DNA from: Desulfobacterales bacterium
Lineage (GTDB): Bacteria; Desulfobacterota; Desulfobacteria; Desulfobacterales; Desulfobacteraceae
Assembly (NCBI GenBank): GCA_022361315.1
Contig: JAKSBB010000699.1
Coordinates: 1-5,285 of the forward strand
Length of the DNA: 5,285 nucleotides
Reading direction: 5' to 3'
Shown: positions 1-5,285 of the stretch, one piece after another
Numbering within the stretch: position 1 is the first letter of the stretch
Layout: each line of letters opens with the position of its first letter
The notes under the pieces: model-generated
What the model saw: the letters and a program-made list of their open reading frames with translations, nothing else
Told to the model about the DNA's origin: nothing
The model's database searches: none
Translations under genes and position numbers: made by a program

Positions 1-459
1 ATGAACCACATCCGGTTCGCTTTCCGACACATATCTGGTCAGAAGGATTCTGAACTCTCCCATACCGGCATCGCCGTCCGGGGAGGCTGGTTTCCGCATC
101 AGAGGATCGGACGACACCAGGGGTTGGGTCCGGTCAAATGCCTTGCCCACAAGGGTATCGTCGTCTGAGACCAGCACACGTCCGTCCGGATCGGTTACGG
201 CAAAAAAGAGCAGGGAAGGATCCGCCTTTTTGGCATTGGACAGGGTCATCATAAGGTACCGCCAGTTCTCTCCGTACATGAGATGTCCCAGGCGTTTCTT
301 CATGGCATCGGCCTTGTAGTAGATACGCTCAAGCTCATGGTTCTGGACCCGTTTCTTTTCCATGTAAAATACCAGTATGCTCAGCACTGATACGGTCACA
401 GAAACGATGACACATACGGATACCAGCAATTTGGCCTGGAGATTGCGAGGGGCAGTCAT
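1..459 (-). CDS. Membrane-anchored sensor protein, N-terminal part (cut by left window edge)
   Basis: An open frame of 153 codons runs leftwards from an ATG at 459-457 and leaves the window without a stop. Residues about 11-33 form one strongly hydrophobic segment followed by Lys/Arg residues (MEKKR), as expected of an uncleaved membrane anchor. The next stretch is polar and helical (about 35-80), then comes FFAVTDPDGRVLVSDDD (85-101) with a following TLVGKAFD. This resembles the beta-strand core of extracytoplasmic Cache/PAS-like sensing domains, which read small ligands in histidine kinases, diguanylate cyclases, adenylate cyclases and chemoreceptors. The output domain lies outside the window, so the class of sensor cannot be decided. 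The start follows the TGA of the upstream gene after one base (TGA-A-ATG) and has no clear Shine-Dalgarno of its own, which points to translational coupling. That the frame is a real sensor gene is well supported; a histidine kinase is only one possibility. Confidence -1.
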   Translation of the reverse strand, partial: MTAPRNLQAKLLVSVCVIVSVTVSVLSILVFYMEKKRVQNHELERIYYKADAMKKRLGHLMYGENWRYLMMTLSNAKKADPSLLFFAVTDPDGRVLVSDDDTLVGKAFDRTQPLVSSDPLMRKPASPDGDAGMGEFRILLTRYVSESEPDVVH

Positions 460-460
460 T

Positions 461-1417
461 TCAGCGGACCACGATTTCTTTCAGGAAAAATAATGCTCCG
501 GATTCAGGTACCATGTCCTGGAGTTCAGGATATTTCTCCACCGGGAATACCACGGAGAACGGGCCTCCCAGGGCCGGGTGGAGAGGGCGGCCGTCGCTGG
601 CCACCATGATGAAAACGGGAAAATTCAGCAATGCCGGCGGCAGGGTGATTGTCGGTCCGGAAAAGGGTTTGAATACGATGGCCGTTGCCTGGTCAACAGT
701 TGTTTTGCCGCCCTTATCTAGGGATAAAAAATGTGCCAGGGGTACTGCGGATACTGAAGTGGCCTTCTTGAATCCTTTGAACTCATTTCTGCACCCCTGG
801 GCAATGGAAAACAGTACAGGGTCAATGGGACCGGCATGGGCCAGCAGTTCCTTTCTGGTGTGCAGTGTTCTTTTACCGCCCATCACGGTCACCGGCAGCA
901 CAGCTTTATCCACAGGGCCGGCCACCAGGGTGTCCACATACCAGGTGTAGCAGGAAAGGTGAATTCCCGCGGATGCGGGGAACATGATCTTGAGCGGTCC
1001 GCCTTTGAGTCCCAGGATGGGGGCGTTGTTCATCTCCCAAACCAGGTATCCCTGTGCGACACGTTCCTGGGGCAGAAATCCCACGTATTGATCCGCTCCG
1101 ATCACCGTAAGCCCCTGGCTGCCGTCTGTGCCGGTCAGGGCCAACAATTTTGAGAGCCGCACCCCCGTATACCGGGTCATTCCGTCGGAAGTAAAGTTAG
1201 GGTCTGTGGTTTCAAAGGACTCTGAGGCGGTGCGCAGTTCTTCGACATTCACCGTCCGGCTGTCCGGCCATACGCCGTCCGTCCCCAGAATGTTGATCTG
1301 CAGTGCCGCAGATACGGATGCGGGAAGTAACAAACCCGACACCGCAAATATAATAAAAATGGTATATATGTTGAATACTTGTCTGAACAAACTTATCCTG
1401 CCTGATTCATTTTGCAT
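461..1417 (-). CDS. Exported tandem sulfite-oxidase-fold (molybdopterin-oxidoreductase-like) protein
   Basis: The protein has 318 residues. Residues 1-14 are polar and basic, 15-33 are hydrophobic, and V35-S36-A37 is a plausible signal peptidase I site, so it should be periplasmic. Residues about 83-167 (YTGVRLSKLLALTG, then YVGFLPQE, GGPLKIMFP and SCYTWYVDTLVAG) resemble the sulfite-oxidase/molybdopterin-binding fold. Residues about 225-317 repeat the plan in weaker form (VPLAHFLSL, then ITLPPALLNFP, LGGPFSVVFP and FFLKEIVV). Only two cysteines remain in the mature chain, C156 and C209. I see no sulfite-oxidase or MsrP-type cofactor-cysteine motif, so it may bind a ligand rather than catalyse; this is inference. 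It is the first gene of a pair with the sensor downstream. The ATG at 1417 lacks a clear ribosome site. A TTG at 1390 (residue 10) has AGGA five bases upstream and would keep the signal peptide, so it is a real alternative start. Confidence -1.
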   Translation of the reverse strand: MQNESGRISLFRQVFNIYTIFIIFAVSGLLLPASVSAALQINILGTDGVWPDSRTVNVEELRTASESFETTDPNFTSDGMTRYTGVRLSKLLALTGTDGSQGLTVIGADQYVGFLPQERVAQGYLVWEMNNAPILGLKGGPLKIMFPASAGIHLSCYTWYVDTLVAGPVDKAVLPVTVMGGKRTLHTRKELLAHAGPIDPVLFSIAQGCRNEFKGFKKATSVSAVPLAHFLSLDKGGKTTVDQATAIVFKPFSGPTITLPPALLNFPVFIMVASDGRPLHPALGGPFSVVFPVEKYPELQDMVPESGALFFLKEIVVR

Positions 1418-1446
1418 TTGACATTAAAAGGATTATGCAAAATAAT
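1418..1446 (+). promoter_or_regulatory. Sigma-70-type promoter for prmA and the rightward genes
   Basis: TTGACA at 1418-1423 is a perfect -35 box. Exactly 17 bases later AATAAT at 1441-1446 matches the -10 consensus at five of six positions. Transcription would begin near 1453, giving prmA a leader of about 30 bases. The -35 box directly abuts the ATG of the divergent minus-strand gene. The pair lies in the only AT-rich non-coding stretch between the divergent genes, which supports it beyond the match itself. Confidence -1.
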
Positions 1447-1452
1447 CCTTTT
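1426..1452. promoter_or_regulatory. Perfect 10-bp inverted repeat in the divergent promoter region (candidate operator)
   Basis: AAAAGGATTA (1426-1435) and TAATCCTTTT (1443-1452) are exact reverse complements separated by seven bases. The repeat covers the spacer and -10 box of the rightward promoter and the putative -10 of the leftward one. It ends at or before the predicted start sites, so it would act mostly as DNA, for example as a dimeric regulator site, and not as an RNA hairpin. No regulator gene is in the window to pair it with. Confidence -1.
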
Positions 1453-1467
1453 CCATATAAAATTCAA
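1439..1467 (-). promoter_or_regulatory. Weak candidate promoter for the exported protein/sensor pair
   Basis: On the minus strand TTGAAT (1467-1462) and TATTTT (1444-1439) are separated by 17 bases. Each box matches four of six sigma-70 consensus positions. Initiation would fall near 1432, leaving a leader of only about 15 bases before the ATG at 1417. The -10 box lies in the centre of the inverted repeat at 1426-1452. The match is weak in an AT-rich stretch, so chance is possible. Confidence -1.
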
Positions 1468-1483
1468 GAAAGACTTACTCCCC

Positions 1484-2410
1484 ATGAAATTCAAAAAACT
1501 GAGGGCTGAGTTTACCAGCCGCGACATTGATCTGGCGGAAGAGCTGATCTGCCACGTGTTTTTCTCCTTTAACCTCAAAGGGGTGGTGTGTGATATTCCC
1601 ATTCCGGAACCGGATGAGGGGTTCGGTACGGACACCCTTCAGCCCCCGGAACAAAACGCCATTATCGGCTACCTGCCGGATATTGATTCCTCTGAGCTTA
1701 TCATCTCTCAGATAAAAGAGAAACTGGCTGCCCTGGCTGATGCCGGCATAGAGATTACTCCGACAATCGAGATCGTGGATGAAAAGGACTGGGCAGATGC
1801 CTGGAAAGACTACTTCAACGTCACCCGGATAACGGACCGGATCGTGGTTAAACCGGAATGGAAGCCCTATGAATCTTCACCCGGGGAGATCGTCATTCAT
1901 ATTGATCCCGGTATGGCATTCGGTACCGGCACCCACCCCACCACCGCCATGTGCCTGGAGCTGATTGATGAAACCCTGCGCCCCGGACAGACGGTTCTGG
2001 ATGTGGGGTGTGGCTCAGGGATATTGATGATCGCCGCCGCCGGACTGGACGCCGCCACCCTCACCGGGATTGACACGGATCCCGTGGCCGTTGACATCAC
2101 CCGGGAAAACCTGGACAAAAATGCCGTGCCTGCAGACCGATACACCCTGGTCGCCACCACCCTGGACCAGATCCCGGCCGAACCCTACGACATGGTTGTG
2201 GCCAACATCATTGCCCAGGTCATTGTGGATATCAGCGGGGATATCCGGAAGCGGATGGCCCGCAACGGCCTTGCCATACTTTCCGGGATTATTCAGGAAC
2301 GGCTTCCCGATGTCCTTGAGGCCCTGGCCGCTAATGAGCTTGAGGTTCTGGAAGAAAAAACCACCGGGGAATGGAAAGCCCTTCTCGTGGCCCGAAAAGA
2401 CCGTGATTAG
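1484..2410 (+). CDS. prmA: Ribosomal protein L11 methyltransferase PrmA
   Basis: PrmA is a cytoplasmic S-adenosylmethionine-dependent enzyme that methylates amino groups of ribosomal protein L11. The chain has 308 residues, close to the usual size of about 290-310. An N-terminal L11-recognition domain occupies roughly residues 1-120 and includes EKDWADAWKDYF (100-111). The hallmark DPGMAFGTGTHPTT is at 141-154. SAM-binding motif I, VLDVGCGSGIL, is at 171-181, the acidic residue ending the second strand lies in GIDTDP (195-200), and the motif IV equivalent VANII is at 239-243. The frame stays open upstream to a TTG at 1412, but that extension would overlap the promoter and inverted repeat and adds nothing family-like, so the ATG at 1484, which starts MKFKK, is preferred. 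Its ribosome site is weak (AAGAAAG around 1466). It is first in the rightward series, 46 bases ahead of the next gene. All key motifs are intact. Confidence -1.
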   Translation: MKFKKLRAEFTSRDIDLAEELICHVFFSFNLKGVVCDIPIPEPDEGFGTDTLQPPEQNAIIGYLPDIDSSELIISQIKEKLAALADAGIEITPTIEIVDEKDWADAWKDYFNVTRITDRIVVKPEWKPYESSPGEIVIHIDPGMAFGTGTHPTTAMCLELIDETLRPGQTVLDVGCGSGILMIAAAGLDAATLTGIDTDPVAVDITRENLDKNAVPADRYTLVATTLDQIPAEPYDMVVANIIAQVIVDISGDIRKRMARNGLAILSGIIQERLPDVLEALAANELEVLEEKTTGEWKALLVARKDRD

Positions 2411-2443
2411 AGGACCGCAACCCCAATAAATCAGTCCAACCAA

Positions 2444-2449
2444 AAGGAG
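2444..2449 (+). promoter_or_regulatory. Ribosome binding site of the 129-residue protein gene
   Basis: AAGGAG lies seven bases before the ATG at 2457. It fixes that start and is much stronger than the site in front of prmA. Confidence -1.
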
Positions 2450-2456
2450 AGCCGCA

Positions 2457-2846
2457 ATGGGATTATTTGACAAGATCAAAAAAGGATTCAAAAGTGCCAT
2501 GGCCTACGCGCAGATGGATGATTTCCTGATCAAAAAGATCGATGAAATGATCTGTGAACGATGGGAGAAGGTATCCCAGCGCACCCCCACCAACATCGGC
2601 GGGGTCAGCCTGGAGGAAGAGGCCGAATACCTGTTCGTCTACAACACCCCGGCCGGTGAGGTTCACGTGGAGATGGAACACGAATGGCCCGAGCTTGAAC
2701 TGGAGATGAACACCCCCACCGAAAAATTCGAAGTGAAAATCATGGTCAGTGACTTCGTTGAAAAAGACGGTACGGAAATGACCCTGATTAACAGTGCCCA
2801 GCTCTCCGACATTGTCCGGGACATGATGGATATGGCAGTGTCTTGA
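2457..2846 (+). CDS. Conserved-looking small acidic protein of unknown function
   Basis: I do not recognise a family for this 129-residue protein. Residues 1-18 (MGLFDKIKKGFKSAMAYA) form a basic amphipathic helix-like start. Residues about 21-42 look helical and carry the single Cys (C33). Residues about 46-112 alternate in a way that suggests beta strands: SLEEEAEYLFVY, then GEVHVEMEHEWPELELEM, then FEVKIMVSDFVEKDG. The last 18 residues (SAQLSDIVRDMMDMAVS) are probably a helix. The chain is strongly acidic, with no signal peptide or membrane segment, so it should be cytosolic. A strong Shine-Dalgarno site, an intact frame and codon use like its neighbours support a real gene. It lies between prmA and a chemoreceptor gene with short gaps (46 and 72 bases) and may be co-transcribed with both, but position alone gives no function. 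A link to chemotaxis is possible but unsupported. Confidence -1.
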   Translation: MGLFDKIKKGFKSAMAYAQMDDFLIKKIDEMICERWEKVSQRTPTNIGGVSLEEEAEYLFVYNTPAGEVHVEMEHEWPELELEMNTPTEKFEVKIMVSDFVEKDGTEMTLINSAQLSDIVRDMMDMAVS

Positions 2847-2867
2847 TTCATACCGGCATCTGTGGTT

Positions 2868-2890
2868 TAGTGAATTGTTACGTTTCACTA
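2868..2890. repeat. 7-bp inverted repeat upstream of the chemoreceptor gene
   Basis: TAGTGAA (2868-2874) and TTCACTA (2884-2890) are exact reverse complements around a nine-base centre. They sit in the 72-base gap before the chemoreceptor gene, 14 bases upstream of its ribosome site. There is no U-run, so it is not a typical terminator. It could be a regulator site or a weak mRNA hairpin. A short repeat like this can also arise by chance. Confidence -1.
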
Positions 2891-2904
2891 TCAGATAAAA
2901 GCAA

Positions 2905-2911
2905 AAGGAGG
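2905..2911 (+). promoter_or_regulatory. Ribosome binding site deciding the chemoreceptor start
   Basis: AAGGAGG (2905-2911) is a full anti-16S match. It is seven bases before the ATG at 2919 but only one base before the in-frame GTG at 2913, so the ATG is the start. Confidence -1.
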
Positions 2912-2918
2912 TGTGATT

Positions 2919-5009
2919 ATGCCGGGTAAAGGCAGAAGGGTCAGCCTTAAAATAAAATTTTCTTCCGTCGTCCTCATCTTCATCCTTATTGCAGTTCTCA
3001 TCAGTGCCGTGGGGCTTTGGAAGCTCTCCGGCATGCGGGGGCAGATCACCAAGATCGTCAACAGTTCTGCTGAAAAAATCATCCTGGCCACCAGCATCAA
3101 CAAAGATCTGCTCTTTATATCCAGATCGGAAAAAAACATGCTCATCTCCGAAGATGAGGCGGCCATGGGTAACTATGAGACCCTCATCAAAGTGGCCGAA
3201 AAACGGGTACGGGAAAGAATCCAGGCCCTATCGGCCATTGCAGGCCCCGGTGAAACCGAGACACTCTCCCGGTTTGACAAGGCCTTTTCCGAATTTATGG
3301 CCGTCCATGCGGAGATCGCCCAGCTCACACTGGCCAACACCAACTTCAAGGCAGCCCAGCTTGCCCAGGCCGAAGCCGGCCCCCTGATCACCAGCATCGG
3401 CGATCATGTTCAGAAGGTCCTTTCCAATTACGAAGCTGAATTTCTGGAAGCCACCCAGCTGTTCGACTCCATGCTGCTGGCCGAGGTGGGCGGACTCATG
3501 AAGCAGTCTGCAAGGCTCCTCAGTTCCATCAGAGAGCTGGAAAATGCCTCCCAGGCTGTCATCCTCTCCCGGGATACCGCAGCGACCCAGGACCTGATCC
3601 AGCGGATGGATCAATTAAAGGCGCCGATCTCCGAGGAGTTTAAAACCCTCGGCTCCCAGATCAATAAAAAATCCAAAGCTGACTTCCAGGCCGCCCAGGA
3701 CCTGTTCAACACCTTTACCGGCGTCAGCAATACAATCACTGCCCTTGCTCTGGAGAACTCCAACTCCAAGGCCTTTGAACTCTCCAGAACCAAAGGCAAG
3801 GACGCCCTTGAACAGGCGGAAAGCATCATGGCCGAGCTGGTGTCTGCCAGCCGACAAGGCCTCACCAACGACAGGGACACCGCCGATAAAAGCTACAAGC
3901 AGGCCAGAATTATGTTCCTGGTCATCGCCCTGGGGGGCATCCTGGTCGGCACCTTGCTGGCCTTCATCATCATACGCCAGATCCTCTTTGTCCTGAACAA
4001 AGCATTCACCTTTGCCCAGAACCTGTCCCAGGGAGATTTCACCTCCCGCCTCAACATTGCCCGGGATGATGAACTCGGTGACCTCTCCACCTATCTGGAC
4101 GACATTGCCCGGAATGTCGGAGAACTGATCAAACGCCTGAGCCAGGGGATCACCTATCTCACCGAAGCCGCCGCCACCCTCACCCAGGTCTCGGACACCA
4201 TGTCCGGCAATGCCAGACAGGCCTCCGACCGCTCCACCCACGTGGCAGGTGCCGCCGGCAATATGAACGATTCAATGTCCTCCGTCGCCATGGGCATGGA
4301 AGAAACCGCCCAGAACCTGGCCACCGTCGCCGCGGCAGCCGAACAAATGACCGCCACCATTTCGGAAGTGGCAAAAAACACCGCCGTTGCCAGGGAAACC
4401 ACGGACGAAGCCGTCTCCCAGACCCGCACCGCCCGTGAAAAGGTCGACCACCTGGCCGAAGCGGCCACCGCCATCGGCAAGGTCACCCAGACCATCACGG
4501 AAATTTCCGAGCAGACCAACCTGCTGGCCCTGAACGCCACCATCGAAGCGGCCAGAGCCGGTGAAGCAGGCAAAGGTTTCGCCGTTGTGGCCTCTGAAAT
4601 CAAGGAACTGGCCACCCAGACCTCGGCCGCCACAGAAGAAATCAAAGAGGAAATCCGCCGCATCCAGTCGGAAACCGGCCAGACCGTGGATATCATCAAC
4701 CAGGTGGCCGGCATCGTTGAAAACGTCAATGACCTCTCTTCCACCATCGCCGCCGCCATCGAAGAGCAGTCCGCCACCACCCAGGAAATTTCGGTCAACA
4801 TCAACACCGCCTCGGAAGCCGGCCAGGACATTACCGGAGCCATCGGAGACACCTCGGACGTGGCCAGCAGCGTCGCCTCAGACGTCTCCGGCATCAGTGA
4901 AATGTCCGACAGCATCCTGGAGAGCAGCGAACAGGTCAGTCAAAACGCCCGTGAATTGTCCAAGATCTCGGATGACCTTCAGGAAATGGCTGCCCGGTTT
5001 AAAATCTAA
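2919..5009 (+). CDS. Methyl-accepting chemotaxis protein with a bimodular helical sensing domain
   Basis: This 696-residue transmembrane chemoreceptor would signal through CheW and CheA to the flagellar motor. Numbering is from the ATG at 2919. Residues 15-33 form the first membrane segment after a basic start ([12 protein letters not shown]). Residues about 35-328 are an all-helical extracytoplasmic domain with two similar halves, as in HBM or tandem 4HB_MCP sensors. Membrane segment two is 331-352. A HAMP domain follows (about 353-406), including [10 protein letters not shown] and [15 protein letters not shown]. The coiled-coil signalling hairpin fills the rest, with the highly conserved tip around [20 protein letters not shown] (529-548) and then [15 protein letters not shown]. 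Arms of about 19-20 heptads each suggest the 40H class; this is an estimate. Glutamate/alanine/glutamine-rich stretches near 455-485 and 610-635 are likely methylation regions. The C-terminus (MAARFKI) has no CheR-tethering pentapeptide. The ligand cannot be inferred, and no other che gene is in the window. Confidence -1.
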   Translation: MPGKGRRVSLKIKFSSVVLIFILIAVLISAVGLWKLSGMRGQITKIVNSSAEKIILATSINKDLLFISRSEKNMLISEDEAAMGNYETLIKVAEKRVRERIQALSAIAGPGETETLSRFDKAFSEFMAVHAEIAQLTLANTNFKAAQLAQAEAGPLITSIGDHVQKVLSNYEAEFLEATQLFDSMLLAEVGGLMKQSARLLSSIRELENASQAVILSRDTAATQDLIQRMDQLKAPISEEFKTLGSQINKKSKADFQAAQDLFNTFTGVSNTITALALENSNSKAFELSRTKGKDALEQAESIMAELVSASRQGLTNDRDTADKSYKQARIMFLVIALGGILVGTLLAFIIIRQILFVLNKAFTFAQNLSQGDFTSRLNIARDDELGDLSTYLDDIARNVGELIKRLSQGITYLTEAAATLTQVSDTMSGNARQASDRSTHVAGAAGNMNDSMSSVAMGMEETAQNLATVAAAAEQMTATISEVAKNTAVARETTDEAVSQTRTAREKVDHLAEAATAIGKVTQTITEISEQTNLLALNATIEAARAGEAGKGFAVVASEIKELATQTSAATEEIKEEIRRIQSETGQTVDIINQVAGIVENVNDLSSTIAAAIEEQSATTQEISVNINTASEAGQDITGAIGDTSDVASSVASDVSGISEMSDSILESSEQVSQNARELSKISDDLQEMAARFKI

Positions 5010-5028
5010 AGACATTACAATTGACAAT

Positions 5029-5077
5029 AGCGCCCTGCCCCGCAGATCTACCTGTGAGCCAGGGCGTTTATTTATTT
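5029..5077 (+). terminator. Probable Rho-independent terminator after the chemoreceptor gene
   Basis: CGCCCTG (5031-5037) pairs perfectly with CAGGGCG (5060-5066). Two more base pairs at the foot (A5029-T5068 and a G-T wobble) are possible. The T-rich run TTTATTTATTT follows (5067-5077). The 22-base loop can form a small inner stem (GCAG 5042-5045 with CTGT 5052-5055). It starts 20 bases after the stop codon. The long loop and the A residues in the tail lower confidence slightly. Confidence -1.
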
Positions 5078-5096
5078 GTATGAGGAAGGGAGATCT

Positions 5097-5125
5097 GTTT
5101 CATTAATCAACGAGATGAGTATAGT
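5097..5125 (+). promoter_or_regulatory. Weak candidate promoter ahead of the structured right-hand region
   Basis: TATAGT (5120-5125) matches the sigma-70 -10 consensus at five of six positions. GTTTCA (5097-5102), 17 bases upstream, matches the -35 at only three of six. Initiation would be near 5131-5133, exactly where the series of hairpins begins. The -35 is poor, so this remains tentative. Confidence -1.
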
Positions 5126-5130
5126 TTGCA

Positions 5131-5252
5131 GACGGGTGAAACAAATACCCGGCAGCAGCGGCGCAAGGGATCGTCGCTAAACCTCCGGCAGCCCTCCATA
5201 GCTGCCTCCGGAGCGACTACGAGTGGCTCTCTCTGTCCATGACGAGCCACTC
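5131..5252 (+). other. Hairpin-dense non-coding stretch, candidate structured RNA or element end
   Basis: I see no credible gene from 5010 to the right edge. After the terminator, four inverted repeats follow one another. CGGGT (5133-5137) pairs with ACCCG (5147-5151). AGCGGCG (5157-5163) pairs with CGTCGCT (5172-5178), with one G-T pair. CTCCGGCAGC (5183-5192) pairs with GCTG...CCGGAG (5201-5213) around a three-base bulge. GAGTGGCTC (5221-5229) pairs perfectly with GAGCCACTC (5244-5252). Loops are 9, 8, 8 and 14 bases. This density suggests an RNA or the terminal part of an element continuing past 5285. I do not recognise a known RNA family, and the strand is assumed from the candidate promoter. 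Confidence -1.
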
Positions 5253-5285
5253 TTCGACGCCACGACGACCCTCACCCCACCGCTG

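Noticed and set aside
513..950. A 145-codon plus-strand frame opposite the exported protein gene
   Set aside because: It is antisense to a gene with a convincing signal peptide and fold. The translation is low-information and lacks a start context.
1412..1483. N-terminal extension of prmA from TTG at 1412
   Set aside because: The extension of 24 residues would be encoded by the promoter and inverted repeat and has no counterpart in the family. The ATG at 1484 gives the normal length.
2913..2918. GTG start two codons upstream for the chemoreceptor
   Set aside because: It is only one base from the AAGGAGG ribosome site, while the ATG at 2919 has the ideal seven-base spacing.
4154..4915. A 253-codon minus-strand open frame opposite the chemoreceptor signalling domain
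   Set aside because: It is antisense to the most conserved part of a clear chemoreceptor gene. Its Ser/Ala/Val/Met-rich translation is the shadow expected of that codon usage, and it matches no family I know.
4561..5106. A 181-codon plus-strand frame overlapping the end of the chemoreceptor gene
   Set aside because: It is a +1-type shadow, very rich in Pro, Ser, Arg and Lys, and runs through the terminator hairpin. There is no ribosome site.
5115..5180. A 21-codon frame starting ATG at 5115, possible leader peptide
   Set aside because: There is no ribosome site, its start overlaps the putative -10 box, and the frame lies across the first two hairpins.
5222..5285. Frame from GTG at 5222 open to the right edge
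   Set aside because: Only 21 codons are visible, there is no ribosome site, and the start lies inside the arm of a perfect 9-bp hairpin. It could be the 5' end of a gene but cannot be supported here.
5078..5285. Group II intron, retron or omega-RNA identity for the right-edge stretch
   Set aside because: The position just after a terminator recalls group IIC introns, but there is no GUGYG-like start or recognisable domain, and no partner gene is visible. Kept only as a structured-region observation.
1..5285. tRNA, rRNA, CRISPR array or complete insertion sequence
   Set aside because: I saw no tRNA arm motifs, no spaced direct repeats and no transposase reading frame anywhere in the window.

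Overview
The window looks like ordinary chromosome from a Gram-negative, motile, probably anaerobic bacterium. Moderately GC-rich coding DNA, a methyl-accepting chemotaxis protein with a large extracytoplasmic domain, and a molybdopterin-oxidoreductase-like exported protein beside a sensor suggest a deltaproteobacterium (Desulfobacterota, perhaps Desulfobacterales). That assignment is an inference from style and gene content; no marker gene here proves it.

Layout, left to right. Positions 1-1417 are a minus-strand pair. The upstream gene (461-1417) encodes an exported protein built from two copies of a fold resembling the sulfite-oxidase/molybdopterin-binding domain. Its stop codon is followed after a single base by the start of a membrane sensor protein (1-459), which runs off the left edge, so only its membrane anchor and extracytoplasmic sensing region are visible. 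The two are probably translationally coupled, and the exported protein may be a ligand-binding or redox partner of the sensor. Positions 1418-1483 are a compact divergent control region with a near-consensus sigma-70 promoter firing rightwards and a perfect 10-bp inverted repeat over its spacer and -10 box.

Positions 1484-5009 are a plus-strand series: prmA (ribosomal protein L11 methyltransferase), a 129-residue acidic protein of unknown function (2457-2846), and a 696-residue methyl-accepting chemotaxis protein (2919-5009) with a duplicated four-helix-type sensing region, a HAMP domain and a complete cytoplasmic signalling hairpin. The last two have strong Shine-Dalgarno sites that fix their starts. 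A hairpin with a U-rich tail (5029-5077) probably ends this series.

Positions 5078-5285 contain no gene I can support. They hold a weak promoter-like pair and then four hairpins in about 120 bases, which could be a structured RNA or the end of a mobile or RNA-guided element continuing beyond the right edge. This is the least explained part of the window. I recognise no complete mobile element, tRNA, rRNA or CRISPR array, and no clearly novel multi-gene system.
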